The translations under genes were made by a program, and so were the position numbers. Of a stretch of 64,000 bases of DNA, positions 1 through 8,618 are shown one piece after another. Source of the stretch: Cupriavidus alkaliphilus (GTDB lineage Bacteria; Pseudomonadota; Gammaproteobacteria; Burkholderiales; Burkholderiaceae); assembly GCF_900094595.1 (NCBI RefSeq), contig NZ_FMAD01000005.1, positions 124,001 through 188,000 of the forward strand. Direction: 5' to 3'. The notes beneath the pieces were generated by a model. That model made no database searches, was not told the DNA's origin, and worked only from the letters and a program-made list of their open reading frames with translations. How positions within the stretch are numbered: the first letter of the stretch is position 1; each line of letters starts with the position of its first letter.

Positions 1-366
1 TATGGCGCCTTCAAGGCCGCCATCACCGGCTTCACGCAGAGCCTGGCGCTGGAACTGGCGCCGGCGGGCATCCGCGTCAACCTGATCGCCCCCGAGACCA
101 CCGAAACGCCGCAGGTTCCGGTGTCGCAGATGGTCGCGGCGGAACACCGGCACCATATCCCGCGCTGGATTCCGCTGGGCCGCTTCGGCACGCCGCGCGA
201 CATTGCCGACGGCATCCTGTTCCTGGTCGGCCCGCGCGCGGCCTGGATCACCGGCACGGCGCTGCATGTCAATGGCGGCGCGCTGGCCGCGGCCGGCTGG
301 TATCGCGACCCCAGGGGCGCGTGGACCAACATGCCGGTCATCGGCGGCAACGGCATGAACCTCTGA
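1..366 (+). CDS. SDR family oxidoreductase, 5' truncated by window edge
   Basis: The reading frame is open from base 1, so only the C-terminal 121 residues of a short-chain dehydrogenase are present. The first visible residues, YGAFK, are the catalytic Tyr-x3-Lys pair. They are followed by the usual substrate-loop region and the C-terminal VNGG segment that closes most classical SDRs. It precedes the NAD-dependent epimerase-like gene by 42 bp on the same strand, so the two are probably cotranscribed. The substrate cannot be told from this part. It is one of seven SDRs in the left 22 kb, which suggests several alcohol/ketone steps in one catabolic pathway. Confidence 0.85.
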   Translation, partial: YGAFKAAITGFTQSLALELAPAGIRVNLIAPETTETPQVPVSQMVAAEHRHHIPRWIPLGRFGTPRDIADGILFLVGPRAAWITGTALHVNGGALAAAGWYRDPRGAWTNMPVIGGNGMNL

Positions 367-408
367 TGGCCGCGCACCGCGGCCACACCACCCCACCAGG
401 AGACAAGC

Positions 409-1308
409 ATGAAGATACTGATCGTCGGCGGCACCGGCATGATCGGGGGCCACGCGGCCCTGCACCTGCGCAGCCACGGGCACGACGTCACCATCGCGGG
501 GCGCAACCGCCCCGCGCCTGGCACGGCGCTGGGCGGGCTGGACTTCCTGCGCTGCGACTACATCGCCAATGACGTCCCGGCCGCGCAGCTCGGCGCCTTC
601 GACGCGCTGGTCTTCGCCGCCGGCAACGATGTGCGCCACGTGCCGCCCGGCGGCGACGAAGCCGCGCACTGGGAGCGCGCCAACATCGAGGGCGTGCCGC
701 GTTTCCTGCGCGCGGCGCGCGCTGCCGGGATCCGGGTCGCCGTCTACGTCGGCAGCTTCTACCCGCAGGCGCAGCCGCAGCTGGCCGAGGACAACGCCTA
801 TATCCGCTCGCGCAAGCTGGCCGACGAAGGCGTGCGGGCGCTGGCCACGGATGCCTTCCGCGTGTGCAGCGTGAACGCGCCGTTCGTCGTGGGCACGGTG
901 CCGGGCCTGATGGTCCCGATGTTCAAGGCCTATACCGACTACGCCCGCGGCAACTTTGCGCCGATGCCGGATTTCGCGCCGCCCGGCGGCGTCAACTTCA
1001 TCTCGGCCACTTCGCTCGCGGAAGCGATCGAAGGCGCCCTGCTGCGCGGTGAAAACGGCAAGGCTTACCTGGTAGGTGACGAGAACCTGTCGTTCCAGGA
1101 CTATTTCGGTGCCTTCTTCCGCGACGCGGGCCGCCCGGTGCCGCCTGTCATCGACCAGGAGCATCCGTTGCTGCCGGACTCGGCCATCTGCTTCGGCCGG
1201 GGCAATACGCTCTACTACGAGCCGGATGCGGCCGAGACCGCCCTGCTCGGCTATCGCCGCCGCGACATCCTGCGCACGGTCGGCGAGATCGTGACGCAGT
1301 ACAGCTAG
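409..1308 (+). CDS. NAD-dependent epimerase/dehydratase family protein
   Basis: This 299-residue protein begins with a Rossmann fold (MKILIVGGTGMIGGH, the GxxGxxG dinucleotide motif) and has the length of an extended SDR such as a nucleoside-sugar epimerase or 3-beta-hydroxysteroid-type dehydrogenase. An AGGAGA ribosome site lies just before the ATG. The catalytic region is atypical: the candidate segment reads YIRSRK, with Lys five rather than four residues after Tyr, so standard SDR catalysis is uncertain. It lies downstream of a truncated SDR on the same strand and faces the minus-strand SDR operon. I assign a general oxidoreductase/isomerase role in the surrounding catabolic cluster; the substrate is unknown. 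Confidence 0.8.
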   Translation: MKILIVGGTGMIGGHAALHLRSHGHDVTIAGRNRPAPGTALGGLDFLRCDYIANDVPAAQLGAFDALVFAAGNDVRHVPPGGDEAAHWERANIEGVPRFLRAARAAGIRVAVYVGSFYPQAQPQLAEDNAYIRSRKLADEGVRALATDAFRVCSVNAPFVVGTVPGLMVPMFKAYTDYARGNFAPMPDFAPPGGVNFISATSLAEAIEGALLRGENGKAYLVGDENLSFQDYFGAFFRDAGRPVPPVIDQEHPLLPDSAICFGRGNTLYYEPDAAETALLGYRRRDILRTVGEIVTQYS

Positions 1309-1353
1309 CCTGGCGCTGCGGCGGCCTGCTTCCACGGGCCGCCGCAGCGGGCC

Positions 1354-2112
1354 TTACAGCCCCGAGATCAACTGCGCGTTATCGATGCGCAATTCCGCGC
1401 CATTGATAAAGCGCGACGCGTCCGAAGCCAGGAACAGGACCAGCTTGGCCACATCCTCCGGCTGGCACATCCGTGCCATCGGGTCGGTGCCGATACCGAG
1501 CGTGGCCGGGTCCAGGTCCGGCACCAGCGCCTGCGTCATCGGCGTCCAGACGCCATCGGGATGGATCGAGTTGCAGCGGATCCGGTAGCCGTTCTGCTTG
1601 CAGTGCACGGCCACGCTGCGCGTCAGCGCGGTAACGGCGCCTTTGGCGCCGCTGTACGCGCACATCATCGGCAGCCCACCCAGCGCCGCCACCGACGACA
1701 TCACCACGATGGAGCCCCCGGCGGGGTTGCCCTTCATCGCCTGCACACCGAACCTGCAACCAAGGAAATAGCCGTCGGCATTGACCCGCATGACCTCCCG
1801 CCAGCTGTCGAGCGAGGTTTCCTCGATCGACCCGAGCGGACAGATGGCCGCATTATTGACCAGCACGTCGAGCCGGCCGAAGCGGTCCTGTGTGGCGGCC
1901 ATGGCCTTGCGCCAGTCCTCCTCGCTGGCAATGTCGTGGCGCACGAACATGGCCGCGTCCCCGATCTCGCGGGCCAGTGCCTGCCCGGCCTCCTGGTTGA
2001 CATCGCTGATGACCACGCGCGCACCTTCGGCCGCCAGCAGCAGCACGTCGGCGCGCCCTACCCCGCTGGCCGCGCCGGTGACCAGCGCAACCTTGTCCTT
2101 GACTTGATGCAT
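1354..2112 (-). CDS. SDR family oxidoreductase (paralogue of the SDR at 7854)
   Basis: Classical SDR of 252 residues: N-terminal TGAASGVG cofactor loop, NNAA segment, catalytic Ser in MSSVAAL and YSGAK as the Tyr-x3-Lys pair. An acidic residue at the end of the second strand (SDVNQEAG) favours NAD over NADP. It is the last gene of a three-gene minus-strand unit (SnoaL-like, SDR, SDR), 25 bp after the previous stop. Its sequence is very close to the SDR at 7854-8618 over the full length, sharing blocks such as YRIRCNSIHPDG and SRFINGAELRIDNAQ, so the two arose by duplication. Likely role: oxidation of a secondary ring alcohol (inference from the cluster). Confidence 0.88.
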   Translation of the reverse strand: MHQVKDKVALVTGAASGVGRADVLLLAAEGARVVISDVNQEAGQALAREIGDAAMFVRHDIASEEDWRKAMAATQDRFGRLDVLVNNAAICPLGSIEETSLDSWREVMRVNADGYFLGCRFGVQAMKGNPAGGSIVVMSSVAALGGLPMMCAYSGAKGAVTALTRSVAVHCKQNGYRIRCNSIHPDGVWTPMTQALVPDLDPATLGIGTDPMARMCQPEDVAKLVLFLASDASRFINGAELRIDNAQLISGL

Positions 2113-2137
2113 AGTTTCTCTCCTTGGGTTGCCGGCT

Positions 2138-2992
2138 TCAGCCGGCTTCGGGAATCCTGCCGGTCAGAACGGCCTGCAGCGCGGCTTCGCCATACACCGC
2201 AGCCACGGTTTCGTCGAGGATGGGATTGCCGCGCAGCTCGCTGCCGCCGTCCACGGCGATGCTCTGTCCGGTCACCCAGCCCGATTCCGGCCCCGCCAGG
2301 TAGCGCACCGCGCTGGCAATGTCGTCCGGTTCGCCGGCGCGGCCCAGCGGCATCTGCGCGACGAACTTGTCGAGGATGGCCGGGTTGTCGAACATCGGCC
2401 CGGTCGCGCCGGAGCGGGTGAGCCCCGGCCGCACCGCATTGACGCGGATGCCGCATCCCGCCAGCTCCTCGGCCGCGGCGCGCACGAACGCCTCCAGCCC
2501 CGCCTTGGCGGCGCAGTACGCCGACAGCCAGCGGCAGGTCATGCGCGCCGCGTTCGACGAGATACAGACGATCGCACCGCCATGCGGTGCCATCAGCGGC
2601 GACGCGTGGCGCACCGCCAGGAATGCGCTGGCGATGTTCAGCTCAAGCTCCGCCATCAGGGAGGCCGCGTCATGCATCAGCAGCGGACGGAAACCGCCCC
2701 CGCCAACGGTCGCGACCACGATATCGAGGCGCCGCTGCAGCGCCCAGGCCTGCTGCAGCGCGGCCTGCATGTCAGCCTCGCGGCAAGCGTCGCCGACGCT
2801 GATTTCCACGGTGGCGCCGGCCACCTGCGCGCACAGGCTGCGACGTGCCGCTTCCAGCGCTTCGCGCCGCCGCCCCATGAGGACCACCGCCGCGCCATCG
2901 CGCAGCAGCGCCAGCGCGCTGGCCGCACCGATGCCGCCGGCGCCGCCGGTGACGAGGGCGGTCTTGCCTTCCAGTACACGGGTCGTCATCAT
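2138..2992 (-). CDS. SDR family oxidoreductase
   Basis: A classical SDR of 284 residues with TGGAGGIG at the N terminus, ISSNAAR around the catalytic Ser, and YCAAK as the Tyr-x3-Lys pair. The reading frame stays open further upstream, but the start used here is the ATG at 2992. It overlaps the TGA of the preceding SnoaL-like gene as ATGA, the usual sign of translational coupling; a second ATG follows at once. RRREALEA after the second strand suggests NADP preference. It sits between the SnoaL-like gene and the 1354-2112 SDR in one operon. The substrate is unknown. Confidence 0.87.
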   Translation of the reverse strand: MMTTRVLEGKTALVTGGAGGIGAASALALLRDGAAVVLMGRRREALEAARRSLCAQVAGATVEISVGDACREADMQAALQQAWALQRRLDIVVATVGGGGFRPLLMHDAASLMAELELNIASAFLAVRHASPLMAPHGGAIVCISSNAARMTCRWLSAYCAAKAGLEAFVRAAAEELAGCGIRVNAVRPGLTRSGATGPMFDNPAILDKFVAQMPLGRAGEPDDIASAVRYLAGPESGWVTGQSIAVDGGSELRGNPILDETVAAVYGEAALQAVLTGRIPEAG

Positions 2993-3408
2993 GCCCCCCG
3001 CAGCGGCAGGTCCTGCGTCCAGTCCACCACCAGCTCGCGCGCGGCAATGCGCCACTGGCCGTCGCGCCGCACGAAGCGGTCCTGGTAGCGGATGCCCCAA
3101 TCCAGCTTGCGCGGCACGCCGTCCTGTTCGTACAGATGGTTGGCCACGCAATAGGTCTCGCCGGTCGCGGTATCGCCATCGACTTCGACCAGTTGCTGGT
3201 GCACGTGATGCTGCGTGGTGCTGTACTGGCCGAGCGATGCCATGCCGTCAGCAATCGCCTGCGCTGCGTCCATGCGGAAGCCCGGCCCGCTCAGCCATGC
3301 ATCCGCCGTGAACAGCGCTGCCAGTTTCGAGAAATCGCGCCGGTCCACCGCCTGCGCATAGCGGCAGGTCAGGGCATGGATGGCTGCCTTGCACTCCAGT
3401 TCAGACAT
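2989..3408 (-). CDS. SnoaL/NTF2-like protein, first gene of SDR operon
   Basis: This 139-residue protein has the pattern of the SnoaL-like (NTF2 fold) family: an N-terminal helix (LTCRYAQAVDRRDF), an acidic pocket region, and a C-terminal sheet ending in DGQWRIAARELVVDW. The start at 3408 is supported by AAGGAG about 10 bp upstream; the frame is open further upstream but lacks such a site. Members of this fold serve as ketosteroid isomerases, ring dehydratases or small subunits, and sequence alone does not choose between them. It heads a three-gene operon with two SDRs, and a regulatory half-site (TAGTCC) lies about 60-70 bp upstream. Confidence 0.8.
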   Translation of the reverse strand: MSELECKAAIHALTCRYAQAVDRRDFSKLAALFTADAWLSGPGFRMDAAQAIADGMASLGQYSTTQHHVHQQLVEVDGDTATGETYCVANHLYEQDGVPRKLDWGIRYQDRFVRRDGQWRIAARELVVDWTQDLPLRGA

Positions 3409-3467
3409 GGCCAGTCTCACTCCTTGTTGTGACCGCCAGCGCCGCGATATGCAGCGCTGGCAGTCGT

Positions 3468-3479
3468 TGGGATGGGGAC
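3468..3479 (-). promoter_or_regulatory. Degenerate member of the cluster operator family
   Basis: On the minus strand the sequence reads TA-GTCC-CCAT-CCCA-ACGA. The first half-site and the trailing CGA match the motif seen elsewhere in this cluster; the second half-site is poor. It lies 60-71 bp upstream of the SnoaL-like start at 3408, the same distance as the better sites upstream of the genes starting at 13838 and 24591. Identification as an operator is inference from this shared position. Confidence 0.4.
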
Positions 3480-3544
3480 TATCGTCGGCCTTGCCGCGCC
3501 GGGGGCCATCGTCCGCGTGGAGTATCCGGACCGGGTATCGCGTA

Positions 3545-3556
3545 GTCCGAACGAAG
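3545..3556 (+). promoter_or_regulatory. Half-site of the cluster operator family
   Basis: The plus strand reads TA-GTCC-GAAC-GAAG about 61 bp before the ATG at 3617. The first half is perfect and the second is weak. A related block, GTCCGCGTGGAG, lies slightly upstream at 3511-3522. Together with the site at 3468 it would place one operator in front of each arm of this divergent intergenic region. Confidence 0.35.
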
Positions 3557-3616
3557 GATGTAGCGACGCCGTTCCCGCCCCAAGCTTCGATGGCATCCAT
3601 GACACAGGAGACACAC

Positions 3617-4483
3617 ATGAAGCAGGTGGAACAGGCCATCGTCGCCGTCGTCACGGGCAGCTCGCGCGGTGCCGGCAAGGGCATCGCGCTGGCGCTCGGT
3701 GCGGCGGGCGCTACGGTGTACGTGACCGGCCGCACCGAGCAGGAAGGCAGCGCGCCGCTGCCCGGCACCATCCACGCCACGGCACGCGAGATCGATGCGC
3801 TGGGCGGGCGCGGCATCGCGCTCGCGTGCGATCATCGCGACGATGAGCAGGTGGCGCGGCTGTTCGCGCGTGTGCGCGAGGAATCCGGCCGGATCGATAT
3901 CCTGGTCAACAATGCGACCTTCCTGCACGACGAACTCATCATGCCGGGGCCGTTCTGGCAGAAGCCGCTGGAGATGGCCGGCATCCTCGACGTGGGCCTG
4001 CGCTCAGGCTACGTCGCCAGCTGGCATGCCGCGCCCATGATGACCGCGCAGGGCCGCGGGCTGATCGTGTTCACCTCGTCATTTGGCGCCAACTGCTATA
4101 TGCACGGTCCTGCCTACGGCGCGCAGAAGGCGGGCATCGACAAGTTCGCGCATGACATGGCGGTCGACCTGCGGCCCTACGGCGTGGCGGCGGTGTCGCT
4201 GTGGATGGGGCCGCTGCGCACGGCGCGCACGCTGCGGGTATGGGAGCAGCATCCGGACAAGTACGCGGGCTTCGCGCCGGTGGCGGAGACGCCGGAGTTC
4301 ACGGGGCGCATCATCGACGCGCTGTATCGGGATCCGGGGTTGATGGAGAAGTCCGGGCAGGTGCTGATCGGGGCGGAGGCGGCGCTGGCCTATGGCATCG
4401 TCGATGCCGAAGGCGTGCAACCGCCGTCGTACCGGCAGGCGCTGGGCGGCCCGCCGGCGGTGCATCCGGCGATTGTGGAATAG
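3617..4483 (+). CDS. SDR family oxidoreductase
   Basis: A 288-residue SDR that diverges from the SnoaL/SDR operon. It has a GSSRGAGKG cofactor loop, NNAT, catalytic Ser in FTSSFGA, and YGAQK as Tyr-x3-Lys. RTEQEG after strand two suggests NADP use. The start at 3617 is chosen because CAGGAG lies 6 bp before the ATG; the open frame extends further upstream without similarity. The C terminus (GIVDAEGVQPPSYRQALGG) is longer than in a minimal SDR, similar to DHRS1-like proteins. It is single in its direction and followed by a palindromic repeat element. The substrate is unknown. Confidence 0.85.
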   Translation: MKQVEQAIVAVVTGSSRGAGKGIALALGAAGATVYVTGRTEQEGSAPLPGTIHATAREIDALGGRGIALACDHRDDEQVARLFARVREESGRIDILVNNATFLHDELIMPGPFWQKPLEMAGILDVGLRSGYVASWHAAPMMTAQGRGLIVFTSSFGANCYMHGPAYGAQKAGIDKFAHDMAVDLRPYGVAAVSLWMGPLRTARTLRVWEQHPDKYAGFAPVAETPEFTGRIIDALYRDPGLMEKSGQVLIGAEAALAYGIVDAEGVQPPSYRQALGGPPAVHPAIVE

Positions 4484-4549
4484 GGTTGGGACGCGTTGGC
4501 GCCTGGGACGCGCCAACTCTCCCCAGGCCCTCCAACTCCCGCTTGTGTA

Positions 4550-4577
4550 CTCCCTCTCCCGCTTGCGGGAGAGGGAG
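4550..4577. repeat. Dispersed palindrome (REP-like), copy 1
   Basis: A perfect palindrome with 13-bp arms (CTCCCTCTCCCGC, 2-bp loop). It sits in a longer unit of about 75 bp that includes a CCTTCCAACTCCCGCTTG block on both sides (4528-4545 and 4608-4625), the right one decayed. The same core occurs at 13976, 14056, 14149 and 27742. All copies are intergenic and next to operon ends or starts. Confidence 0.85.
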
Positions 4578-4677
4578 AAAACCCTCGGCAGGATCGTTGC
4601 CTCGGGCCTTCCAACTCCCGCTTGCGGAGATAGGAACAAACAATCGGCAGGCGCCAGCCAGCTCGAGCGCCGTCAGC

Positions 4678-5124
4678 CTACGTCCCCACCGACAACAACC
4701 CCGTCGTAAACACCGTCGACCGGATCACCCAGGCCCCCTCCACCCGCACATACTCATCCACATAGCGCCCAGTCAGGAACGTCCGCGTCCCGCTGGCATC
4801 ATCCAGCGCCAGGTAAGCCAGGTCCCAGCTCCCCTGCGCCGTGCCGTCATCTCCCACGCGGATATCCCCCTGCCCCGCAAAATGCATCTCCCGCAGCGTG
4901 GGCCGGCAGGCCAGTTCCGCAAAGCACTGCACCAGCGCATCGCGTCCCGCAAAGGTCCCGATCCGGTCATAGTGGATATGGGCCCCGTCGGCGACAAAGC
5001 ACGCCCGCATGGCCCCGGGGTCCTTGTCGTCGCAGGCGCGCAGGTAACGCAGCTTGAGCGCACGGATCGCGTCGGCGGCTTCGAGCCGCTCCAGGCGTTG
5101 CGCAAGCGACTTCATGTCCGTCAT
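4678..5124 (-). CDS. SnoaL/NTF2-like protein (aromatic-ring dioxygenase small-subunit type)
   Basis: A 148-residue protein with an N-terminal LERLEAADAIRALKLRYLRACDDKD helix region, typical of SnoaL_4-type NTF2 proteins, and a C-terminal sheet (DEYVRVEGAWVIRSTVF). It is the last gene of the eight-gene minus-strand operon that starts at 13838, 14 bp after the acyl-CoA ligase stop. Family members act as isomerases, dehydratases or dioxygenase beta-like subunits; no dioxygenase alpha subunit is present here. Two in-frame ATGs lie close together (5124 and 5115), and the upstream one is used. It is not closely similar to the SnoaL-like protein at 2989. Confidence 0.82.
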   Translation of the reverse strand: MTDMKSLAQRLERLEAADAIRALKLRYLRACDDKDPGAMRACFVADGAHIHYDRIGTFAGRDALVQCFAELACRPTLREMHFAGQGDIRVGDDGTAQGSWDLAYLALDDASGTRTFLTGRYVDEYVRVEGAWVIRSTVFTTGLLSVGT

Positions 5125-5138
5125 GGCGTATCCCCCCG

Positions 5139-6770
5139 TCACGATGCCCGCAACTGGTACTTCAGCACCTTCCCCGCCGCGCTGACCGGCAGCGAGGTCA
5201 CGAACAACACCTCGCGCGGCACCTTGTAGTTGGCCATGTGCCGGCGCGCCCAGGCGATCAGCGTGTCGGCGTCGACGCGCGCGCCGTGGCGCAGCACCAC
5301 GTAGGCGCGGCCGACCTCGCCGAGGCGGTCGTGCGGCATGCCCACCACCGCCACCTGGGCCACGGCCGGATGCGCCACCAGCAGCTTTTCCACCTCGGCC
5401 GGATAGCAGTTGAAGCCGCCGACGATAAACATGTCCTTGATGCGGTCGGTGATGCGCAGGTAGCCGCGCGCATCGAGCGTGCCGACGTCGCCGGTATGCA
5501 GCCAGCCGTCGCTGTCGACCGCTTCGGCGGTGGCTTCCGGCAGGCCGAAATAGCCCTGCATCACGTTGTAGCCGCGCACCAGCACTTCGCCCGGTTCGCC
5601 GGTGGCCACCGGCTGGCCCTGCGCGTCGATGCAGCGGATCTCGATGCCGGGCATCGCGCGGCCGGAGGTGCCGGCAACGGTCTCGGCGTCGTCGCCGGCG
5701 CGCGTGAGCGTGGCGAAGCCGCACGACTCGGTCAGGCCGTAGCCGGTGATGATGGTGTCGAAGCCCAGTTCGTCGCGCATGCGCTGGATCAGCGCCGGGG
5801 CGATCGCGGAGGCGCCGGTCACCGCCACGCGCAGCGAGGACAGGTCGAACTCGCGCAGGCGCGGCGCATTGAGCAGCGTCTGGTACAGCGTAGGCGGACC
5901 GGGCAGCACCGTGATGCCTTCGTTCTCCACGCGCGTCATCACGGCCTCGGCGTCGAACACCAGGTGGGGCAGCACCGTGGCGCCGCGCGACAGCGCCGCC
6001 AGCCATCCGGCCTTGTAGCCGAAGGTATGGAAGAACGGATTGACGATCAGGTAGCGGTCCCCTGCCCGCACCCCGGTGATGGCGGCCCAGCCGTCGATGG
6101 CGCGCAGGTTCTGCGCGTGCGCGGTCATCACGCCCTTGGGCCGGCCGGTGGTGCCCGAGGTGAACATGATGTCCATCGGCGTGTCTCCGCGCACGCCGGC
6201 TTCGCGCGCGGCAAATGCCGCCGGCTCGGTGCGCGACGCCAGCGCCAGGAAATCGTCCCATGTCAGTTCGTCCGCGCCGGCGGCCCGGCCCTGCCCCGGG
6301 CGCAGGATCACCAGCCGCTCCAGCGTGCCGGGGCGATGCGGCGCCAGCATCTGCGGATAGCTTTCGCCGAGGAAGCCGTCGACGCAGAACAGCAGGCGCG
6401 CGCCGCTGTCGGCCAGCACCGCGCCGGCTTCGGCCCCTTTCATGCGCGTATTGAGCGGCACCAGCGCCGCGCCCACGCTGTGCGTGGCCAGCGCCGCGAT
6501 GATCCACTCGGAGAAGTTCGGCGCCCACAGGGCCACGCGGTCGCCGGGCTGCACGCCGAGCGCCATCAGCGCGCGCGCCGCCCGGATGCGGCTGTCGTCG
6601 AGCGCGGCGTAGCTCAGGCGCAGCCCGTCTTCCTGGATGGCGATGCGCTCGCCGTGGCGGCTGGCAGCGCGCCGCAGCAGCTCGGGAATGGTCTCGGCGA
6701 TGCTGTCGTTTGCCGCGGCTTCGATGCCGGCCGGTGCCACAATGGCGTCGAGGGTGTCAGATGGAGTCAT
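5139..6770 (-). CDS. Acyl-CoA synthetase (AMP-forming), FadD3-like
   Basis: This 543-residue enzyme of the ANL superfamily activates a carboxylic acid as its CoA thioester through an acyl-adenylate. Visible motifs are the TSGTTGRPKG phosphate loop (about residues 204-213), GYGLTES, the TGD hinge region in LHTGDVGTLDARGYLRITDR, and the C-terminal GKVLKYQLR with the adenylation lysine. Length and motif order are normal. The start lies 1 bp after the stop of the ferredoxin reductase gene, so the two are tightly coupled. In steroid-degrading bacteria a ligase of this type (FadD3) activates the propionate side chain left after ring opening. That role is an inference from the neighbours, not from sequence specificity. 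Confidence 0.9.
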   Translation of the reverse strand: MTPSDTLDAIVAPAGIEAAANDSIAETIPELLRRAASRHGERIAIQEDGLRLSYAALDDSRIRAARALMALGVQPGDRVALWAPNFSEWIIAALATHSVGAALVPLNTRMKGAEAGAVLADSGARLLFCVDGFLGESYPQMLAPHRPGTLERLVILRPGQGRAAGADELTWDDFLALASRTEPAAFAAREAGVRGDTPMDIMFTSGTTGRPKGVMTAHAQNLRAIDGWAAITGVRAGDRYLIVNPFFHTFGYKAGWLAALSRGATVLPHLVFDAEAVMTRVENEGITVLPGPPTLYQTLLNAPRLREFDLSSLRVAVTGASAIAPALIQRMRDELGFDTIITGYGLTESCGFATLTRAGDDAETVAGTSGRAMPGIEIRCIDAQGQPVATGEPGEVLVRGYNVMQGYFGLPEATAEAVDSDGWLHTGDVGTLDARGYLRITDRIKDMFIVGGFNCYPAEVEKLLVAHPAVAQVAVVGMPHDRLGEVGRAYVVLRHGARVDADTLIAWARRHMANYKVPREVLFVTSLPVSAAGKVLKYQLRAS

Positions 6771-6771
6771 G

Positions 6772-7827
6772 TCAATCCGGGAACTTCAGGTGGATCTCGC
6801 TGCTGGCCGGGCGCGCCTGGCAGGCCAGGGTCCAGCCCGCCTCCAGGTCGGCGCGGTCGAGCACATGGTTTTCGCCGAGCGTCACGTCGCCCTGCGTCAC
6901 CTGGCACATGCAGGCGCCGCACAAGCCGGCGCGGCAGGAGTTGGGCGCGGCCACGCCGGCGCGCTGCAGCGCGTCGAGCACGGTTTCGTCGGGCGCCACG
7001 CCAACCTGGTGGGTCGCGCCGTCCAGCTGCACGGTGAGGGCCGCGCCGCGCATCGCAGGCGCGCAGACGACAGCTTCGGTCACGGCCACGCTGGCTGGCG
7101 CCGTGGCCGCCGGCGCGTCGGGCAACGAGACGAAGCGCTCTACGTGCAGCTGGCCGCGCGGGACGCCCAGCGCCTGCAGTGCGGCCTGGGCGCCGTCCAT
7201 GAACGGCCCGGGACCGCAGACAAAGCACTGCGCCATGCTCCACGGCCGCACCAGTTCCTCGATCTGGCGCTGCGTGGGCGGGCCCTGCACGCTGTCCAGC
7301 CAGTGGATCACGCGCAGGCGGCCGGGATGGCTGCGCGCCAGTTCCGCCAGCGCCTCGCGAAAGATGATGGAGCGTTCGTCGCGGTTGGCATACACCAGCG
7401 TGACCGCGCCGCGCCCGTGCCGCAGCGCCGCCTTGGCGATCGACAGCACCGGCGTGATGCCGCTGCCGCCCGCCAGCAGCAGGAAATCGCCCTGCAGCGC
7501 TGGCGGCGTGAACACGCCGGCGGGCGGCATGGCCTCGACCGTATCGCCGGCGCCGAGATGGTCGCAGATCCAGTTGGAGACGCGCCCGCTCTGCACGCGC
7601 TTGACGGTCACGCGCAGCGCGCCGTCAACGCCCGGCGAGCTGGACAGCGAATAGCAGCGCTGCAGCGGCACGCCGTCGACGGGCACGCGCAACGTCAGGA
7701 ACTGGCCCGGGCGGTAGGCGAAGGTCTCGCGCAGCCCCTCCGGCAGCGCGAAAACCAGTGAATGCGCCTGGTCCGTCTCCGCGACCACTTCGGCAATCTG
7801 CAGCCGATGGAATTGCACTGGCGCCAT
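6772..7827 (-). CDS. Ferredoxin-NAD(P)H oxidoreductase with C-terminal 2Fe-2S domain (KshB/PaaK type)
   Basis: A 351-residue electron-transfer protein. The N-terminal FAD domain has QRCYSLSSSPG (RxYS motif), the central nucleotide domain has LLAGGSGITPVLS, and the C-terminal plant-type ferredoxin has CRAGLCGACMC plus a distant Cys in LACQARP, giving the C-x4-C-x2-C...C cluster. This layout matches reductases of 3-ketosteroid 9-alpha-hydroxylase and phenylacetyl-CoA epoxidase. The start at 7827 is supported by AGAAGGA 6-7 bp upstream. No Rieske oxygenase partner is encoded in the window, so its electron acceptor lies elsewhere or is unusual. It follows an SDR by 26 bp in the operon. Confidence 0.9.
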   Translation of the reverse strand: MAPVQFHRLQIAEVVAETDQAHSLVFALPEGLRETFAYRPGQFLTLRVPVDGVPLQRCYSLSSSPGVDGALRVTVKRVQSGRVSNWICDHLGAGDTVEAMPPAGVFTPPALQGDFLLLAGGSGITPVLSIAKAALRHGRGAVTLVYANRDERSIIFREALAELARSHPGRLRVIHWLDSVQGPPTQRQIEELVRPWSMAQCFVCGPGPFMDGAQAALQALGVPRGQLHVERFVSLPDAPAATAPASVAVTEAVVCAPAMRGAALTVQLDGATHQVGVAPDETVLDALQRAGVAAPNSCRAGLCGACMCQVTQGDVTLGENHVLDRADLEAGWTLACQARPASSEIHLKFPD

Positions 7828-7853
7828 GATGTCCTTCTCTGCGGTGGGCGCGC

Positions 7854-8618
7854 TCAGGCCACGCCCATGATGGTCTGGGCGTTGTCGATGCGCAGTTCCG
7901 CACCGTTGATGAAGCGCGACTCGTCCGACGCCAGGAACAGCACCAGGTTGGCCACATCGCGCGGATGGCACATACGCTGCATCGGCTCGGCGCCGCCGAC
8001 TTCCTCGGGCAGCGCGGTGGCGCCGCCGGGCAGGAAGGCCGCGGTCATCGGCGTCAGGATGCCGTCCGGATGGATCGAATTGCAGCGGATGCGGTAGCCG
8101 CTCTGCTTGCAATGGCCCGCCACGGCGCGCGTCAGCGCGGCCACCGCGCCCTTGCTGGCGCTATAGGCGCAGAACGCGCCCATGCCGCCCAGCGCCGCCA
8201 CCGACGACATATTGACGATGCTGCCGCCGCCCGCCTTCATCGCCGCCACGCCGTACTTGCAGCCCAGGAAGTAGCCGTCGGCGTTGATGCGCATCACGCG
8301 CTGCCACTGCTCGAGCGTGGCTTCCTCGACCGTCCCCAGCATCAGGATGGCGGCGTTGTTGACCAGCACGCTGGGTGCGCCGAAGCGCTGCTCGGTGCGC
8401 GCCATCACCTGTTGCCAGCCGGCTTCGCTGGCGATGTCGTGCGGCACGAACAGCGCGGTCTCGCCGATCTCGCGCGCCAGCGCATGGCCGGCTTCCTCGT
8501 TCACGTCGGTCAGCACCACGCGCGCGCCTTCGCGCGCCAGCAGCAAGGCGTCTTCCTTGCCGACGCCGCTGGCGGCTCCGGTGACGATCGCAATCTTTCC
8601 TTCAGTACGTCGGCTCAT
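7854..8618 (-). CDS. SDR family oxidoreductase (paralogue of the SDR at 1354)
   Basis: A 254-residue classical SDR with TGAASGVG, NNAA, MSSVAAL and YSASK, and a TDVNEE acidic stretch favouring NAD. It is closely similar along its whole length to the SDR at 1354-2112, with a small insertion near residue 200 (PGGATALPEEVGG). The start at 8618 has CCAGGAGA upstream and overlaps the 3' end of the FAD dehydrogenase gene by 17 bp. It is an internal gene of the 13838-4678 operon. The likely role is dehydrogenation of a ring hydroxyl; cyclopentanol- and hydroxysteroid-type dehydrogenases look like this. Exact specificity cannot be read from sequence. Confidence 0.88.
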   Translation of the reverse strand: MSRRTEGKIAIVTGAASGVGKEDALLLAREGARVVLTDVNEEAGHALAREIGETALFVPHDIASEAGWQQVMARTEQRFGAPSVLVNNAAILMLGTVEEATLEQWQRVMRINADGYFLGCKYGVAAMKAGGGSIVNMSSVAALGGMGAFCAYSASKGAVAALTRAVAGHCKQSGYRIRCNSIHPDGILTPMTAAFLPGGATALPEEVGGAEPMQRMCHPRDVANLVLFLASDESRFINGAELRIDNAQTIMGVA

